Source of the DNA: Bacillota bacterium
Lineage (GTDB): Bacteria; Bacillota; Clostridia; Christensenellales; Aristaeellaceae
Assembly: GCA_023392755.1 (NCBI GenBank)
Contig: JAEWNM010000076.1
Location: 1 to 14,576, forward strand
Reading direction: 5' to 3'
Length of the DNA stretch: 14,576 nucleotides
Shown here: positions 1 to 6,917 of the stretch, one piece after another
Numbering within the stretch: the first letter of the stretch is position 1
How the letters are laid out: every line of letters begins with the position of its first letter
Made by a program: the position numbers and the translations under genes
The notes under the pieces: model-generated
Told to the model about the DNA's origin: nothing
Database searches by the model: none
Seen by the model: the letters and a program-made list of their open reading frames with translations, nothing else

Positions 1-1311
1 CACAAGTACCCCGGATTCCAGGAGCGCCGGTATGATATCCGCCGCAAGGCGCCTGGCATCGCCGGGGGCGGTGGTTTGAAAGGATTCGTTCATCAGCAGC
101 AGCGTGCCGGGATTCAGCGCGTCCACCAGGCCGCTGAGCCTGTGCAGTTCCACCTCCAGCAGCCCCATGCGCATGCCGGCGTCCTCCCCGTTGGGAAAAT
201 GGGTATATATCCCGGTAAAGACGGGGCATATGTATTGCTGCGCCGTAACAAACATGCCGCATTGGGCCATTAATTGAGCCAGGCCCACGCTGCGCAAAAA
301 GGTGGTCTTCCCGCCCTGGTTGGGCCCGGTGACCAATACAAGGCGCTTTCCAGCAAAGCTTGCGTCGTTGCCGACGGGCACGCCGCCCTCCTTGCACGCC
401 AGCCCCGCGTCCATGAGCATACGCGTTTCATGTTGGCACCCGTTTTGCGCAAACTCCGGCCAGCAAACCGGAACACCCATCGAAACAAGCTTTTGGTGCA
501 GCCTGAAACAGCCGACAAAGAATTTAATCTGGCAATCAAGCCTTGTGAAAAACCGCTGTACAGACCTGTTGAACTGAGCGATGACCCTGTACACGGGAGC
601 CAGCGATTTTTCCGTAATCTCCTGCGCGTTTTGAATCAGCGTAATCCCGGAGAGGGGGATGGCGACGCTGCGGGCCGCAAACATTGCGCGCGGCTTTTTT
701 TCTGTTTTCACAAGCCGGTTTAAAACAGCGTCCGCCTGCTTGAGCCCTTGCCAAAGATGCCCGCTTAAGGCAATGCCGCAGCCAAGGCGCAGGGCCGACA
801 ACTCCTCCAACCGCCGCCGTACGCACGAAAGATATTCATCGGTCAGCGTATTCTCCGCCGCGTCGCATAACATACGCATGCCGCCTGACAGAAATTCGCG
901 CCTGCGCAGGCGAAGCAGCGCTTTGAGCCCGGCAAGGCCCCGCAGGAATATTTGGGCAATCTCGGTTTCGTTTACGATTTTGCTGGCGTTTGCAATCACC
1001 TTGTCATACTTGGGTTTCACATACTCCGCATACGCTTGCGCGCGCATGAGCGTTTGCGCCGTTATCGCAAGAATGGCTTCAAAGGCCTCCCCGTGCAGGG
1101 CCGCGTCCCGCACGACCTCATTGCGCATCAGGATGGGCCGGGCAGCCGTGAGCGGGCTGGTCAGCACCGACGCGCACGCCGCATAAACGTCTTTGTCGCC
1201 GCCGGACATCCCCTCCAGCAGCAGGTCCAGTTTCAAATCCCTCTGGATATCCGCTGCGCAGGCCGCATGCCCCCCCACCGAGGAATCCATATACAGCAAA
1301 TCAAATTCCAT
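1..1311 (-). CDS. MutS-like ATPase, second of tandem pair (partial, C-terminus beyond window)
   Basis: The reading frame is open from an ATG at 1311 to the left edge, giving 437 residues without a stop, so the C-terminus is missing. The start is supported by AAGGAG ten bases upstream. The MutS-type ATPase domain is clear: Walker A GPNQGGKTT at residues 329-337 and a Walker B strand TLLLMNES at about 403-410. The usual Asp-Glu of Walker B is Asn-Glu here. The preceding ~300 mostly helical residues fit the MutS core/lever region. No N-terminal mismatch-recognition domain is visible. The window ends just before the expected Thr-His motif. The gene overlaps the upstream MutS-like gene by 11 bases, so the two are probably translationally coupled and may form a heterodimer (inference). 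It is neither classical MutS nor, as far as visible, MutS2; its biological role is unknown. Confidence 0.85.
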   Translation of the reverse strand, partial: MEFDLLYMDSSVGGHAACAADIQRDLKLDLLLEGMSGGDKDVYAACASVLTSPLTAARPILMRNEVVRDAALHGEAFEAILAITAQTLMRAQAYAEYVKPKYDKVIANASKIVNETEIAQIFLRGLAGLKALLRLRRREFLSGGMRMLCDAAENTLTDEYLSCVRRRLEELSALRLGCGIALSGHLWQGLKQADAVLNRLVKTEKKPRAMFAARSVAIPLSGITLIQNAQEITEKSLAPVYRVIAQFNRSVQRFFTRLDCQIKFFVGCFRLHQKLVSMGVPVCWPEFAQNGCQHETRMLMDAGLACKEGGVPVGNDASFAGKRLVLVTGPNQGGKTTFLRSVGLAQLMAQCGMFVTAQQYICPVFTGIYTHFPNGEDAGMRMGLLEVELHRLSGLVDALNPGTLLLMNESFQTTAPGDARRLAADIIPALLESGVLV

Positions 1312-2932
1312 GGGTAATCCGCTCCTTGATTTCATGAAAAGTCAGATGATGCCTGCGGGCAATTTCACCGGCATAGGCCTGGCCGTCGGCTTCCGCCCGC
1401 ATAACCTTGTACAGGCGCCGCCCATTCTCTTTTTGCACCTGTGCCACCATGCTTACGGTATGCTTTACGGCAATACCGTTTATGTGCGTCACGCATATCA
1501 CCTGCGCGCCCGCTTCCAGCATAAGCGAAAGGGCGCTCTCCGCCATGTCCAGCGCGTCGCTTGCCGTAGCGGAGGAAAAAAGCTCGTTGAGAATTACCAG
1601 GCTTCCATTGCCCGCGCCGCGCAGGATGGGCCTGAGGCGAAGCAGCTCCTCCTTCAGTTTCCCGTTATCCACCGTGCTGTCCTCCGCCATAGTGAACTGC
1701 GAGAAGACCGCGCTGTACAGCGGAAGGGCGGCACGCTCGCAAGGCACAGGCAGGCCCAGGGCCGTCAGCACAGCCACTTGCCCGATAGCGCGGGCGAAGG
1801 TTGTTTTGCCGCCCTGGTTTGCGCCCGTTATAACGGCGCCACGCTCCTCCCTTGACAGCACAAAGTCATTGGGCACAACCGCCTTTGTTTGTATGGCGAG
1901 CGCCAGATCGTATGCATTTGCAATGGAAATTCCGCCATCCCCGGCGATGGCCGGGTATGCAAAGGCAAGGCCGTTTTTGCGAAGCTGGTCCATCAAGTCC
2001 AGATACAGGAGGTAAAAACGCAGCTCTTTCGCAAAGCGCGCAATGAACAATTCCGGAAAGACTCCACATTTCTCCGCAGCCAGGCGGGCGTCGCCAAAGG
2101 CTTGCGGATACCTCCTCATCAGTGCCTGCATGATCAGCGTCTCCAGGGGAGAAAGCTCCACCTGGCGGAAGGGCAGAATATCAAACAGGCTTTCGTCCGC
2201 CTCCGCGCCCCACCTTTCCTTTGTATCAAAATCCTGGCGGAGCGCCTGGGCATAATCGAAGGCATCCGCCTCAAAGTCAACGTGCAGAACGCCGTCATTT
2301 ACGCGCAGGGCATACGAAATTTGCTCCAGCGCCATTTGGGCCTGCCGGGCTTGGTGCGCCAGCAGCCCAAAGCGCTCCTCGCCGGCATAGGCCCGGACGG
2401 CGGCCAAAAAGCATTGCAAGCCTCGGGATTGTATTGGCAGGGCGGATGTCTCATCCAGCAGCAGGCGGACGGCATCGCAATAAAGCACGGCGCCGTCCAG
2501 CGCATATTTGTCCCGCTGTGCCGCATGATGGGCGGTGGCGCCATAATCCAAAAGCCGTCCCGCCTTGACCATGGACCGCAAAAACGCCTGAAAGGCGCCG
2601 CGCACCCGCGGCTCCTCCAGCGCACGCATCACCTCCTGGCGATAAGTGACCGTGGCCTCATCAGGGCAGAATTGGTAAAACAGCTCCGCCAGATCATGAT
2701 CCGTTTCGTGGCACAGCACGGCGTCCATGATCTGGTCCAAGTTCAGGTCCAGGTAAAGCCCCGGCCGCATCACCGCTTCCCCGACGTCATTTTTTTGCGC
2801 CAGCACGGTTTTGTTGCCGTAGGTTGTATACTTTTCCTCCCTTGCGTGATCCGCGCGCAGCGTCATCCAGGGATGGTTCCGGGCGCGGGCTTCTTCCTCC
2901 CCCGAGGGGAACAGTATGCTATAAAATGCCAT
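1301..2932 (-). CDS. MutS-like ATPase, first of tandem pair
   Basis: This encodes 543 residues, with AAAGGAG eight bases before the ATG. The C-terminal third is a MutS-family ATPase: Walker A GANQGGKTTF at 370-379, Walker B LVILNELF at about 445-452 (Asn-Glu in place of Asp-Glu), followed by SSATASDA, and VTH at 481-483. Residues ~80-340 are largely helical and fit the MutS core/clamp. At 543 residues it is much shorter than MutS (~850) or MutS2 (~780), and there is no obvious mismatch-binding or Smr nuclease domain. It differs strongly from the downstream partner outside the ATPase motifs, so the pair is an old duplication rather than a recent one. Transcription probably starts at the MerR-type promoter at 2971-3001. 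DNA-structure recognition is the family expectation; the actual substrate is unknown. Confidence 0.88.
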   Translation of the reverse strand: MAFYSILFPSGEEEARARNHPWMTLRADHAREEKYTTYGNKTVLAQKNDVGEAVMRPGLYLDLNLDQIMDAVLCHETDHDLAELFYQFCPDEATVTYRQEVMRALEEPRVRGAFQAFLRSMVKAGRLLDYGATAHHAAQRDKYALDGAVLYCDAVRLLLDETSALPIQSRGLQCFLAAVRAYAGEERFGLLAHQARQAQMALEQISYALRVNDGVLHVDFEADAFDYAQALRQDFDTKERWGAEADESLFDILPFRQVELSPLETLIMQALMRRYPQAFGDARLAAEKCGVFPELFIARFAKELRFYLLYLDLMDQLRKNGLAFAYPAIAGDGGISIANAYDLALAIQTKAVVPNDFVLSREERGAVITGANQGGKTTFARAIGQVAVLTALGLPVPCERAALPLYSAVFSQFTMAEDSTVDNGKLKEELLRLRPILRGAGNGSLVILNELFSSATASDALDMAESALSLMLEAGAQVICVTHINGIAVKHTVSMVAQVQKENGRRLYKVMRAEADGQAYAGEIARRHHLTFHEIKERITHGI

Positions 2933-2970
2933 GGAATCGCTCCTTTACGTGCGTGTCCCGCCGCACGAAC

Positions 2971-3001
2971 AGCATAGACCCTGACGCATGTGCAGAGTCA
3001 A
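2971..3001 (-). promoter_or_regulatory. MerR-type promoter and operator for the MutS-like pair
   Basis: Reading the minus strand, TTGACT (3001-2996) and TATGCT (2976-2971) are separated by exactly 19 bases, instead of the 17 of ordinary promoters. The spacer is occupied by an imperfect dyad: on the plus strand GACCCTG at 2977-2983 and CAGAGTC at 2993-2999, with one mismatch between arms. MerR-family activators characteristically bind such dyads within 19-20 base spacers and untwist the DNA. A merR gene lies directly divergent, so it is the likely regulator of this promoter. Confidence 0.75.
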
Positions 3002-3008
3002 GAGCATC

Positions 3009-3037
3009 TTTATTTCACCGGCCCGAACGTATATAAT
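3009..3037 (+). promoter_or_regulatory. Possible promoter of the merR-family gene
   Basis: A perfect TATAAT lies at 3032-3037, 35 bases before the merR start. The matching -35 at 3009-3014 (TTTATT) is poor, as would suit a weak promoter. It lies right next to the MerR-type operator, so the bound regulator could affect its own expression. Confidence 0.45.
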
Positions 3038-3072
3038 GGCTGTATCATATACGGCAAGGGGAGGCTTAAACC

Positions 3073-3519
3073 ATGAAAATGAGAATCGGCGAGTTCGCGG
3101 CCTTCAGCGACGCATCCATCCGCGCGCTGCGCCTGTACGACCGCATGGGGCTGCTGAAGCCTTCCCACGTCGACAGCGAGACCGGATACCGGTATTACCT
3201 GCCGGAGCAATTGCAAACGCTCAATACAATTATAAGCTTCAAAAAGGTCGGCTTCTCCCTTAAGGAAATCAAGGATGTGCTGTCTGTCCGCCCTGACCGG
3301 GACACCGTTGTCCGGCTGCTTCGCGCAAAGCAGCGGGAAAACGAGCGCACCGCCGTCATATGCCTTAACAACAATGAAAACATACAAAAAATGCTGGATG
3401 CGCTGTCCACGGCCCCCGAGGTTGAGGATGACCAGAAGCGGGCGCTGCGCCTATCACGTATCGCCTGCCTGGAAAACGAAAAGCTGGAACACGATTTTTC
3501 GCAGATTCTGTGGCTGTAG
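3073..3519 (+). CDS. MerR-family transcriptional regulator (short)
   Basis: This 148-residue protein begins with a typical MerR DNA-binding domain: MRIGEFA, then SIRALRLYDRMGLLKPS and GYRYYLPEQ (residues ~3-45), followed by the second helix-turn-helix region FKKVGFSLKEIKDVL and a long dimerisation helix. Only about 40 residues follow, so the large GyrI-like drug-binding domain of BmrR-type proteins is absent. There is no Cys-rich metal-binding loop; the only cysteines seen are isolated. AGGGGAGG ends eight bases before the chosen ATG; a second ATG two codons later is also possible. The gene is divergent from the MutS-like pair, whose promoter has a MerR-type operator. The effector is unknown. 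The frame stays open for about 50 codons after the TAG, so a shortened ancestor of a longer protein is possible. Confidence 0.88.
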   Translation: MKMRIGEFAAFSDASIRALRLYDRMGLLKPSHVDSETGYRYYLPEQLQTLNTIISFKKVGFSLKEIKDVLSVRPDRDTVVRLLRAKQRENERTAVICLNNNENIQKMLDALSTAPEVEDDQKRALRLSRIACLENEKLEHDFSQILWL

Positions 3520-3640
3520 GAGCGGGAAGCATCCCTGTTGTTCCTTACAGGCTATATGGGCCGCATTCATAGCGTATTGCGCATGGCCGGACCTGATTGC
3601 CCGGGCCGCGGCATCCGCTGTACCGCACTATCAAATATCA

Positions 3641-3674
3641 TTGCTATAATGGCTGTTTGCTTGCTATAATAGCA
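3641..3674 (+). promoter_or_regulatory. Promoter with duplicated TTGCTATAAT element before the BusR-like gene
   Basis: The 10-mer TTGCTATAAT occurs at 3641-3650 and again at 3661-3670, exactly 20 bases apart (about two helical turns). The second copy is part of a perfect dyad TGCTAT-A-ATAGCA (3662-3674); the first is the same dyad with mismatches. Each copy contains a consensus -10 (TATAAT), and the first TTGCTA could act as -35 for the second with an 18-base spacer. Promoter function is likely; autoregulation by the downstream regulator is inference. Confidence 0.55.
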
Positions 3675-3718
3675 GCAGTATGCTGCCGCACTACTCCCTG
3701 CATGAAGGACGCGTGGTT

Positions 3719-4342
3719 ATGAACAGCTCCGTCACAACCCCGGTTTATTCCCAAATCGCACTGGATATTGCTTTGCGTATTTCCCGGGGTGATTTGAAGG
3801 AAAACACAAAAGTGTATGGCCGCTCCGTTATGGCCTCGGAATACGGCGTATCTCCCGAAACCATCCGGCGGGCCATAAAGCTGCTGGAGGATATGGGGAT
3901 TGTTGAAGTCCACCATAACAGCGGCGCTGTGATTCTCTCCGCCAACCGGGCCAGGCAATACATTGAAAAGCACGGTGAACAAAACGATATCCGTATTCAT
4001 CAGAAAGAGTTGAACCAGCTACTTTTGCAGCAGTTGGATCTGGGCAGGCGGATTGCCGATGTGGCCGGGTCTATCGTACGCATCAACGAGCGATTTTCCA
4101 AAACAACGCCTTTTCCCAACTATGAAGCAGCCTTGCCGGAAGGAAGCCCGCTGATTGGCAAAAATCTTGGGGAATTGAAATTTTGGCAGCAGACCGGCGC
4201 CACGGTGATCGCCATACGCCGCCAGGACAGGATTATTCTTTCCCCCGGCCCGTATGCCGCCCTGGAGGAAAAAGACGTACTGCTTTTTGTGGGGGATATA
4301 AGCTGTCCCCACGCGGTGACCGCTTTCCTTGCGCAGGGATAG
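3719..4342 (+). CDS. BusR-like GntR-family regulator with RCK_C (TrkA-C) domain
   Basis: This encodes 207 residues. Residues ~5-75 form a GntR-type winged helix (PVYSQIALDIALRISRGDL, then MASEYGVSPETIRRAIKLL). Residues ~80-125 form a long helical, coiled-coil-like linker. Residues ~133-207 form an RCK_C/TrkA-C domain (GSPLIGKNLGELKF, TGATVIAIRR, EEKDVLLFVGD). This order matches BusR of lactic acid bacteria, which binds cyclic di-AMP through RCK_C and represses a glycine betaine importer. Here the next operon is an OpuC-type importer, so the same role is likely. I chose the ATG at 3719, nine bases after GAAGGA. An in-frame ATG at 3680 would lie at or next to the transcription start and has no ribosome binding site. 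Ligand binding by this protein is inferred from the family. Confidence 0.88.
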   Translation: MNSSVTTPVYSQIALDIALRISRGDLKENTKVYGRSVMASEYGVSPETIRRAIKLLEDMGIVEVHHNSGAVILSANRARQYIEKHGEQNDIRIHQKELNQLLLQQLDLGRRIADVAGSIVRINERFSKTTPFPNYEAALPEGSPLIGKNLGELKFWQQTGATVIAIRRQDRIILSPGPYAALEEKDVLLFVGDISCPHAVTAFLAQG

Positions 4343-4356
4343 ATTTCGTTTGCTGG

Positions 4357-4382
4357 CGCCGGCTTTTGGCCGGCGTTTTTTT
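4357..4382 (+). terminator. Intrinsic terminator after the BusR-like gene
   Basis: A perfect 7-bp stem, CGCCGGC (4357-4363) with GCCGGCG (4369-4375), and a five-base loop are followed immediately by seven T. It separates the regulator gene from the opuC operon, which has its own promoter. Confidence 0.9.
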
Positions 4383-4446
4383 ATGGTGCAGCAATGCCTT
4401 GTACAAGAGCTTTTCATCGGACACACAGCCCCGTTTTCTTTTTCGG

Positions 4447-4475
4447 TTGACATCTGACAACTTATAAACTACAAT
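4447..4475 (+). promoter_or_regulatory. Vegetative promoter of the opuC-type operon
   Basis: A consensus -35 TTGACA (4447-4452), a 17-base spacer and a near-consensus -10 TACAAT (4470-4475) lie 51 bases before the first opuC start codon. A promoter this strong would be expected to need repression. Confidence 0.88.
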
Positions 4476-4504
4476 AAAGTTGTTACATTCCTCATGAGAA
4501 TGTA
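4457..4504. promoter_or_regulatory. Two inverted repeats over the opuC promoter and start site (candidate operators)
   Basis: Dyad 1 is ACAACTT (4457-4463) with AAGTTGT (4477-4483), perfect arms that flank the -10. Dyad 2 is TACATTC (4484-4490) with GAATGTA (4498-4504), also perfect, just after the predicted start. Their centres are 24 bases apart. BusR-type proteins bind bipartite operators, so these are reasonable sites for the adjacent regulator. Dyad 2 could instead act as a hairpin in the leader RNA. Confidence 0.5.
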
Positions 4505-4526
4505 GTCTATTTGAAAGGATGATGAG

Positions 4527-5654
4527 ATGATCGAATTTGAGCACGTATATAAAAGCTATGGCCGCAGCCTGATATTGAATGATTTGAACCTGCATGTCAA
4601 AGCCGGGGAATTTATGGTGCTGATCGGCCCCAGCGGATGCGGCAAGACAACCACCCTGAAGGCCATCAACCGCTTGATCGATGCGGAAAAGGGCGTAATC
4701 CGCATAGGCGGGAAGGACATCCGGGAGCAGGACCCCGTTGCCCTGCGGCGCACCATCGGCTATGTGATTCAGCAGATCGGCCTGTTCCCCAACATGACGG
4801 TGGAACAGAATATTGCCGTCGTGCCAAGGCTTTTGAAGCAGCCCAAGGAAAAGTGGCAGGAGACGGTGCGCAGTCTGTTGGAACTGGTGAACATGCCCTA
4901 CGAACAGTATGCCAAAAAGTACCCTTCGGAGCTTTCCGGCGGCCAGCAGCAGCGCATTGGCGTACTGCGGGCGCTGGCGGCTTCGCCCCCTATTGTGTTG
5001 ATGGATGAGCCTTTTGGCGCGCTGGACCCCATTACCCGCGAATCGCTGCAGGAAGAAATAAAGCGCATTCAAAAGAAACTGAAAAAAACCATCGTATTTG
5101 TCACCCATGACATGGAGGAGGCGCTTCGCCTGGCGGATACCATCGTATTCATGGACCAGGGCAAGATTGTGCAGATGGCCTCCCCGGAGGAAATGCTCAA
5201 AAGCCCGGCAGCCCCCATTGTTCGCAGCTTTCTGGGCCGCCATATGGACAATGGAAACACACCCGCCAGGATGCTGGCAAAAGACTTTATGCGCACCCGG
5301 GTCTACAAGGTGCAAAGGAATGCCCATACCCTGGAATGCATTGAGCTGATGCGCAGGCGGGATGTGAACTCCCTCATCGTGCTGAATGAGGATGATACGT
5401 ATGCCGGCACCGTATGGATTGAGACCATCCGCGCCCAGGGAAAGGCCGGCCGGGAAATTGAGGAACTGATCCTAACGGACGTACCCACCGTACAGTGTGA
5501 CGACGATGCCAGGGAGGCATTTGACAAGCTTCTCACCTCCGCTGCCCATTACGTAGTGGTGCTCAACAGGGATCAAACCGTGGCCGGGATCATCACCCGC
5601 ACCAGCACGGCCAAAGCCCTGGGCGAAGCCTTGTGGGGGGAGATGCCGACATGA
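4527..5654 (+). CDS. opuCA: Osmoprotectant (betaine/carnitine/choline) ABC transporter ATPase with CBS domains
   Basis: This 375-residue protein is the cytoplasmic ATPase that powers uptake of quaternary-amine osmolytes. Visible motifs are Walker A GPSGCGKTT (34-42), Q-loop around IQQIGLFP (81-88), signature LSGGQQQR (136-143), Walker B IVLMDEP (156-162), D-loop GALD and H-loop VTHD (His194). Two CBS domains follow (about 250-310 and 313-370), as in OpuCA/ProV-type ATPases, where they tune transport to ionic strength or, in OpuCA, cyclic di-AMP. AAAGGAT six bases before the ATG supports the start. It is the first gene of a four-gene operon; its stop overlaps the next start (ATGA). Choice of substrate among betaine, carnitine and choline cannot be read from the ATPase. 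Confidence 0.93.
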   Translation: MIEFEHVYKSYGRSLILNDLNLHVKAGEFMVLIGPSGCGKTTTLKAINRLIDAEKGVIRIGGKDIREQDPVALRRTIGYVIQQIGLFPNMTVEQNIAVVPRLLKQPKEKWQETVRSLLELVNMPYEQYAKKYPSELSGGQQQRIGVLRALAASPPIVLMDEPFGALDPITRESLQEEIKRIQKKLKKTIVFVTHDMEEALRLADTIVFMDQGKIVQMASPEEMLKSPAAPIVRSFLGRHMDNGNTPARMLAKDFMRTRVYKVQRNAHTLECIELMRRRDVNSLIVLNEDDTYAGTVWIETIRAQGKAGREIEELILTDVPTVQCDDDAREAFDKLLTSAAHYVVVLNRDQTVAGIITRTSTAKALGEALWGEMPT

Positions 5655-6295
5655 GTTTTTGGGCTTTCCTTGAAAAGAATCAAAGGGAGATTTTAAGAAG
5701 CATTGCCCAGCACCTGGAGCTTGTGACCCTGTCGGTTCTGGCGGGCATCCTCATCTCCATTCCCCTGGGCATCTTCCTGACCCGCAGACAGCGGCTGGCT
5801 CAGCCTGTACTTACACTGGCCGGCATGATTCAAACCATTCCCGGCCTGGTCATGCTTGGATTCGCGCTGCTTTTGTTCGGCATCGGCAAACTGCCCGCGC
5901 TCATCGTGCTGTCGCTGTATGCCATACTCCCCATCCTGCGCAACACCTACACCGGCATTACCCAGGTGGACAAAGGCTATATAGAAGCCGCCCGGGGCAT
6001 TGGCATGACACCTTTTCAAATCCTTTTCAAGGTGGAGCTGCCCCTGTCCCTGCCGTCTATTATCAGCGGCATCCGGATTTCCACCGTGTACATCATAAGC
6101 TGGGCAACCCTGGCCGGGCTCATTGGCGCCGGCGGGCTGGGAGACCTGATCTGGACGGGGCTGTCCACCTATAACACATCGTATATTCTGGCCGGAGCCA
6201 TCCCCTCCGCCATTTTGGCCTTTGCGGCCAGCGGCCTGATCGGCCTTGCCCAGCGGGCGCTGACGCCCCGGGGCCTAAGGGGGCGAAGCGCATGA
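5651..6295 (+). CDS. opuCB: Osmoprotectant ABC transporter permease 1
   Basis: This 214-residue integral membrane protein has about five to six hydrophobic segments and the permease EAA loop EAARGIGMTPFQILFKVELPLSLP, which docks to the ATPase. Length and motifs fit OpuCB-type permeases of the binding-protein-dependent transport family. I start it at 5651, where ATGA overlaps the opuCA stop and GGGGGAG lies eight bases upstream; a GTG-free upstream ATG at 5633 lies inside opuCA and lacks such a site. It is likely to pair with the second permease to form the channel. Confidence 0.92.
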   Translation: MSFWAFLEKNQREILRSIAQHLELVTLSVLAGILISIPLGIFLTRRQRLAQPVLTLAGMIQTIPGLVMLGFALLLFGIGKLPALIVLSLYAILPILRNTYTGITQVDKGYIEAARGIGMTPFQILFKVELPLSLPSIISGIRISTVYIISWATLAGLIGAGGLGDLIWTGLSTYNTSYILAGAIPSAILAFAASGLIGLAQRALTPRGLRGRSA

Positions 6296-6897
6296 TGGCC
6301 AGCCTGCTTCCCCTGATTCTGGAGCATATGTACATCGTGGTTGCCGCCACGGCCATCTCCACGCTGCTGGGCGTATTCCTGGGCGTAATCGCCTACTGGG
6401 TGCGGCATATCGCATCCCTTCTGCTGGGGCTGGCGGAGGCGATTCAGACCGTTCCCTCCCTGGCGCTGCTGGCCATGCTGATGATATTGTTCGGCCTTGG
6501 CAATACCACGATGATTGCAGGCCTGGTTTTGTATGCGCTGCTGCCTATTATGCGCAACACCCACACAGGCTTGTCATCCGTCTCCCCCGCGGTGAAGGAT
6601 GCCGCCCGGGGCATGGGTATGTCCAGGATTCAACGCCTTATTCAGGTGGAACTCCCGCTTTCCTTCCCCCTCATTTTCTCCGGCATCAAGATTGCCGTGG
6701 TCAACTCCCTCTCCATCGCGGTGATGGGCGTATTGATCGGCGCCGGCGGCTTGGGATACCCCATTTACCGGGGCATACAAACACGGCATATCGGCCGGAT
6801 CGTGACCGGAGCCCTGCCCGTAGTTTTGATGGCGATGCTTTTCGATTTTCTGATGACAAAGGTGGAGAAGCGGCTGTCGAAGCGGGGCCAAACATAA
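6292..6897 (+). CDS. opuCD: Osmoprotectant ABC transporter permease 2
   Basis: This 201-residue integral membrane protein is homologous to the preceding permease, with EAA-like loop DAARGMGMSRIQRLIQVELP and the shared LIGAGGLGYPIYRG segment after it. It is slightly shorter than OpuCB. The start overlaps the previous stop by ATGA, with AAGGGGG eight bases upstream; the next codon is also ATG. In Bacillus opuC the binding-protein gene sits between the permease genes; here both permeases precede it, so the label opuCD rests on order and homology only. Confidence 0.88.
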   Translation: MMASLLPLILEHMYIVVAATAISTLLGVFLGVIAYWVRHIASLLLGLAEAIQTVPSLALLAMLMILFGLGNTTMIAGLVLYALLPIMRNTHTGLSSVSPAVKDAARGMGMSRIQRLIQVELPLSFPLIFSGIKIAVVNSLSIAVMGVLIGAGGLGYPIYRGIQTRHIGRIVTGALPVVLMAMLFDFLMTKVEKRLSKRGQT

Positions 6898-6917
6898 ATA
6901 TTGAAGGAGGACATGAC

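Noticed and set aside
1889..2977. Plus-strand open frame of 362 codons opposite the first MutS-like gene
   Set aside because: It has no recognisable domain and lies entirely antisense to a gene with clear ATPase motifs and a good ribosome binding site.
4233..5327. Minus-strand open frame of 364 codons over opuCA
   Set aside because: It is antisense to a fully conserved ABC ATPase; its sequence looks like a frame shadow rich in His and Gln.
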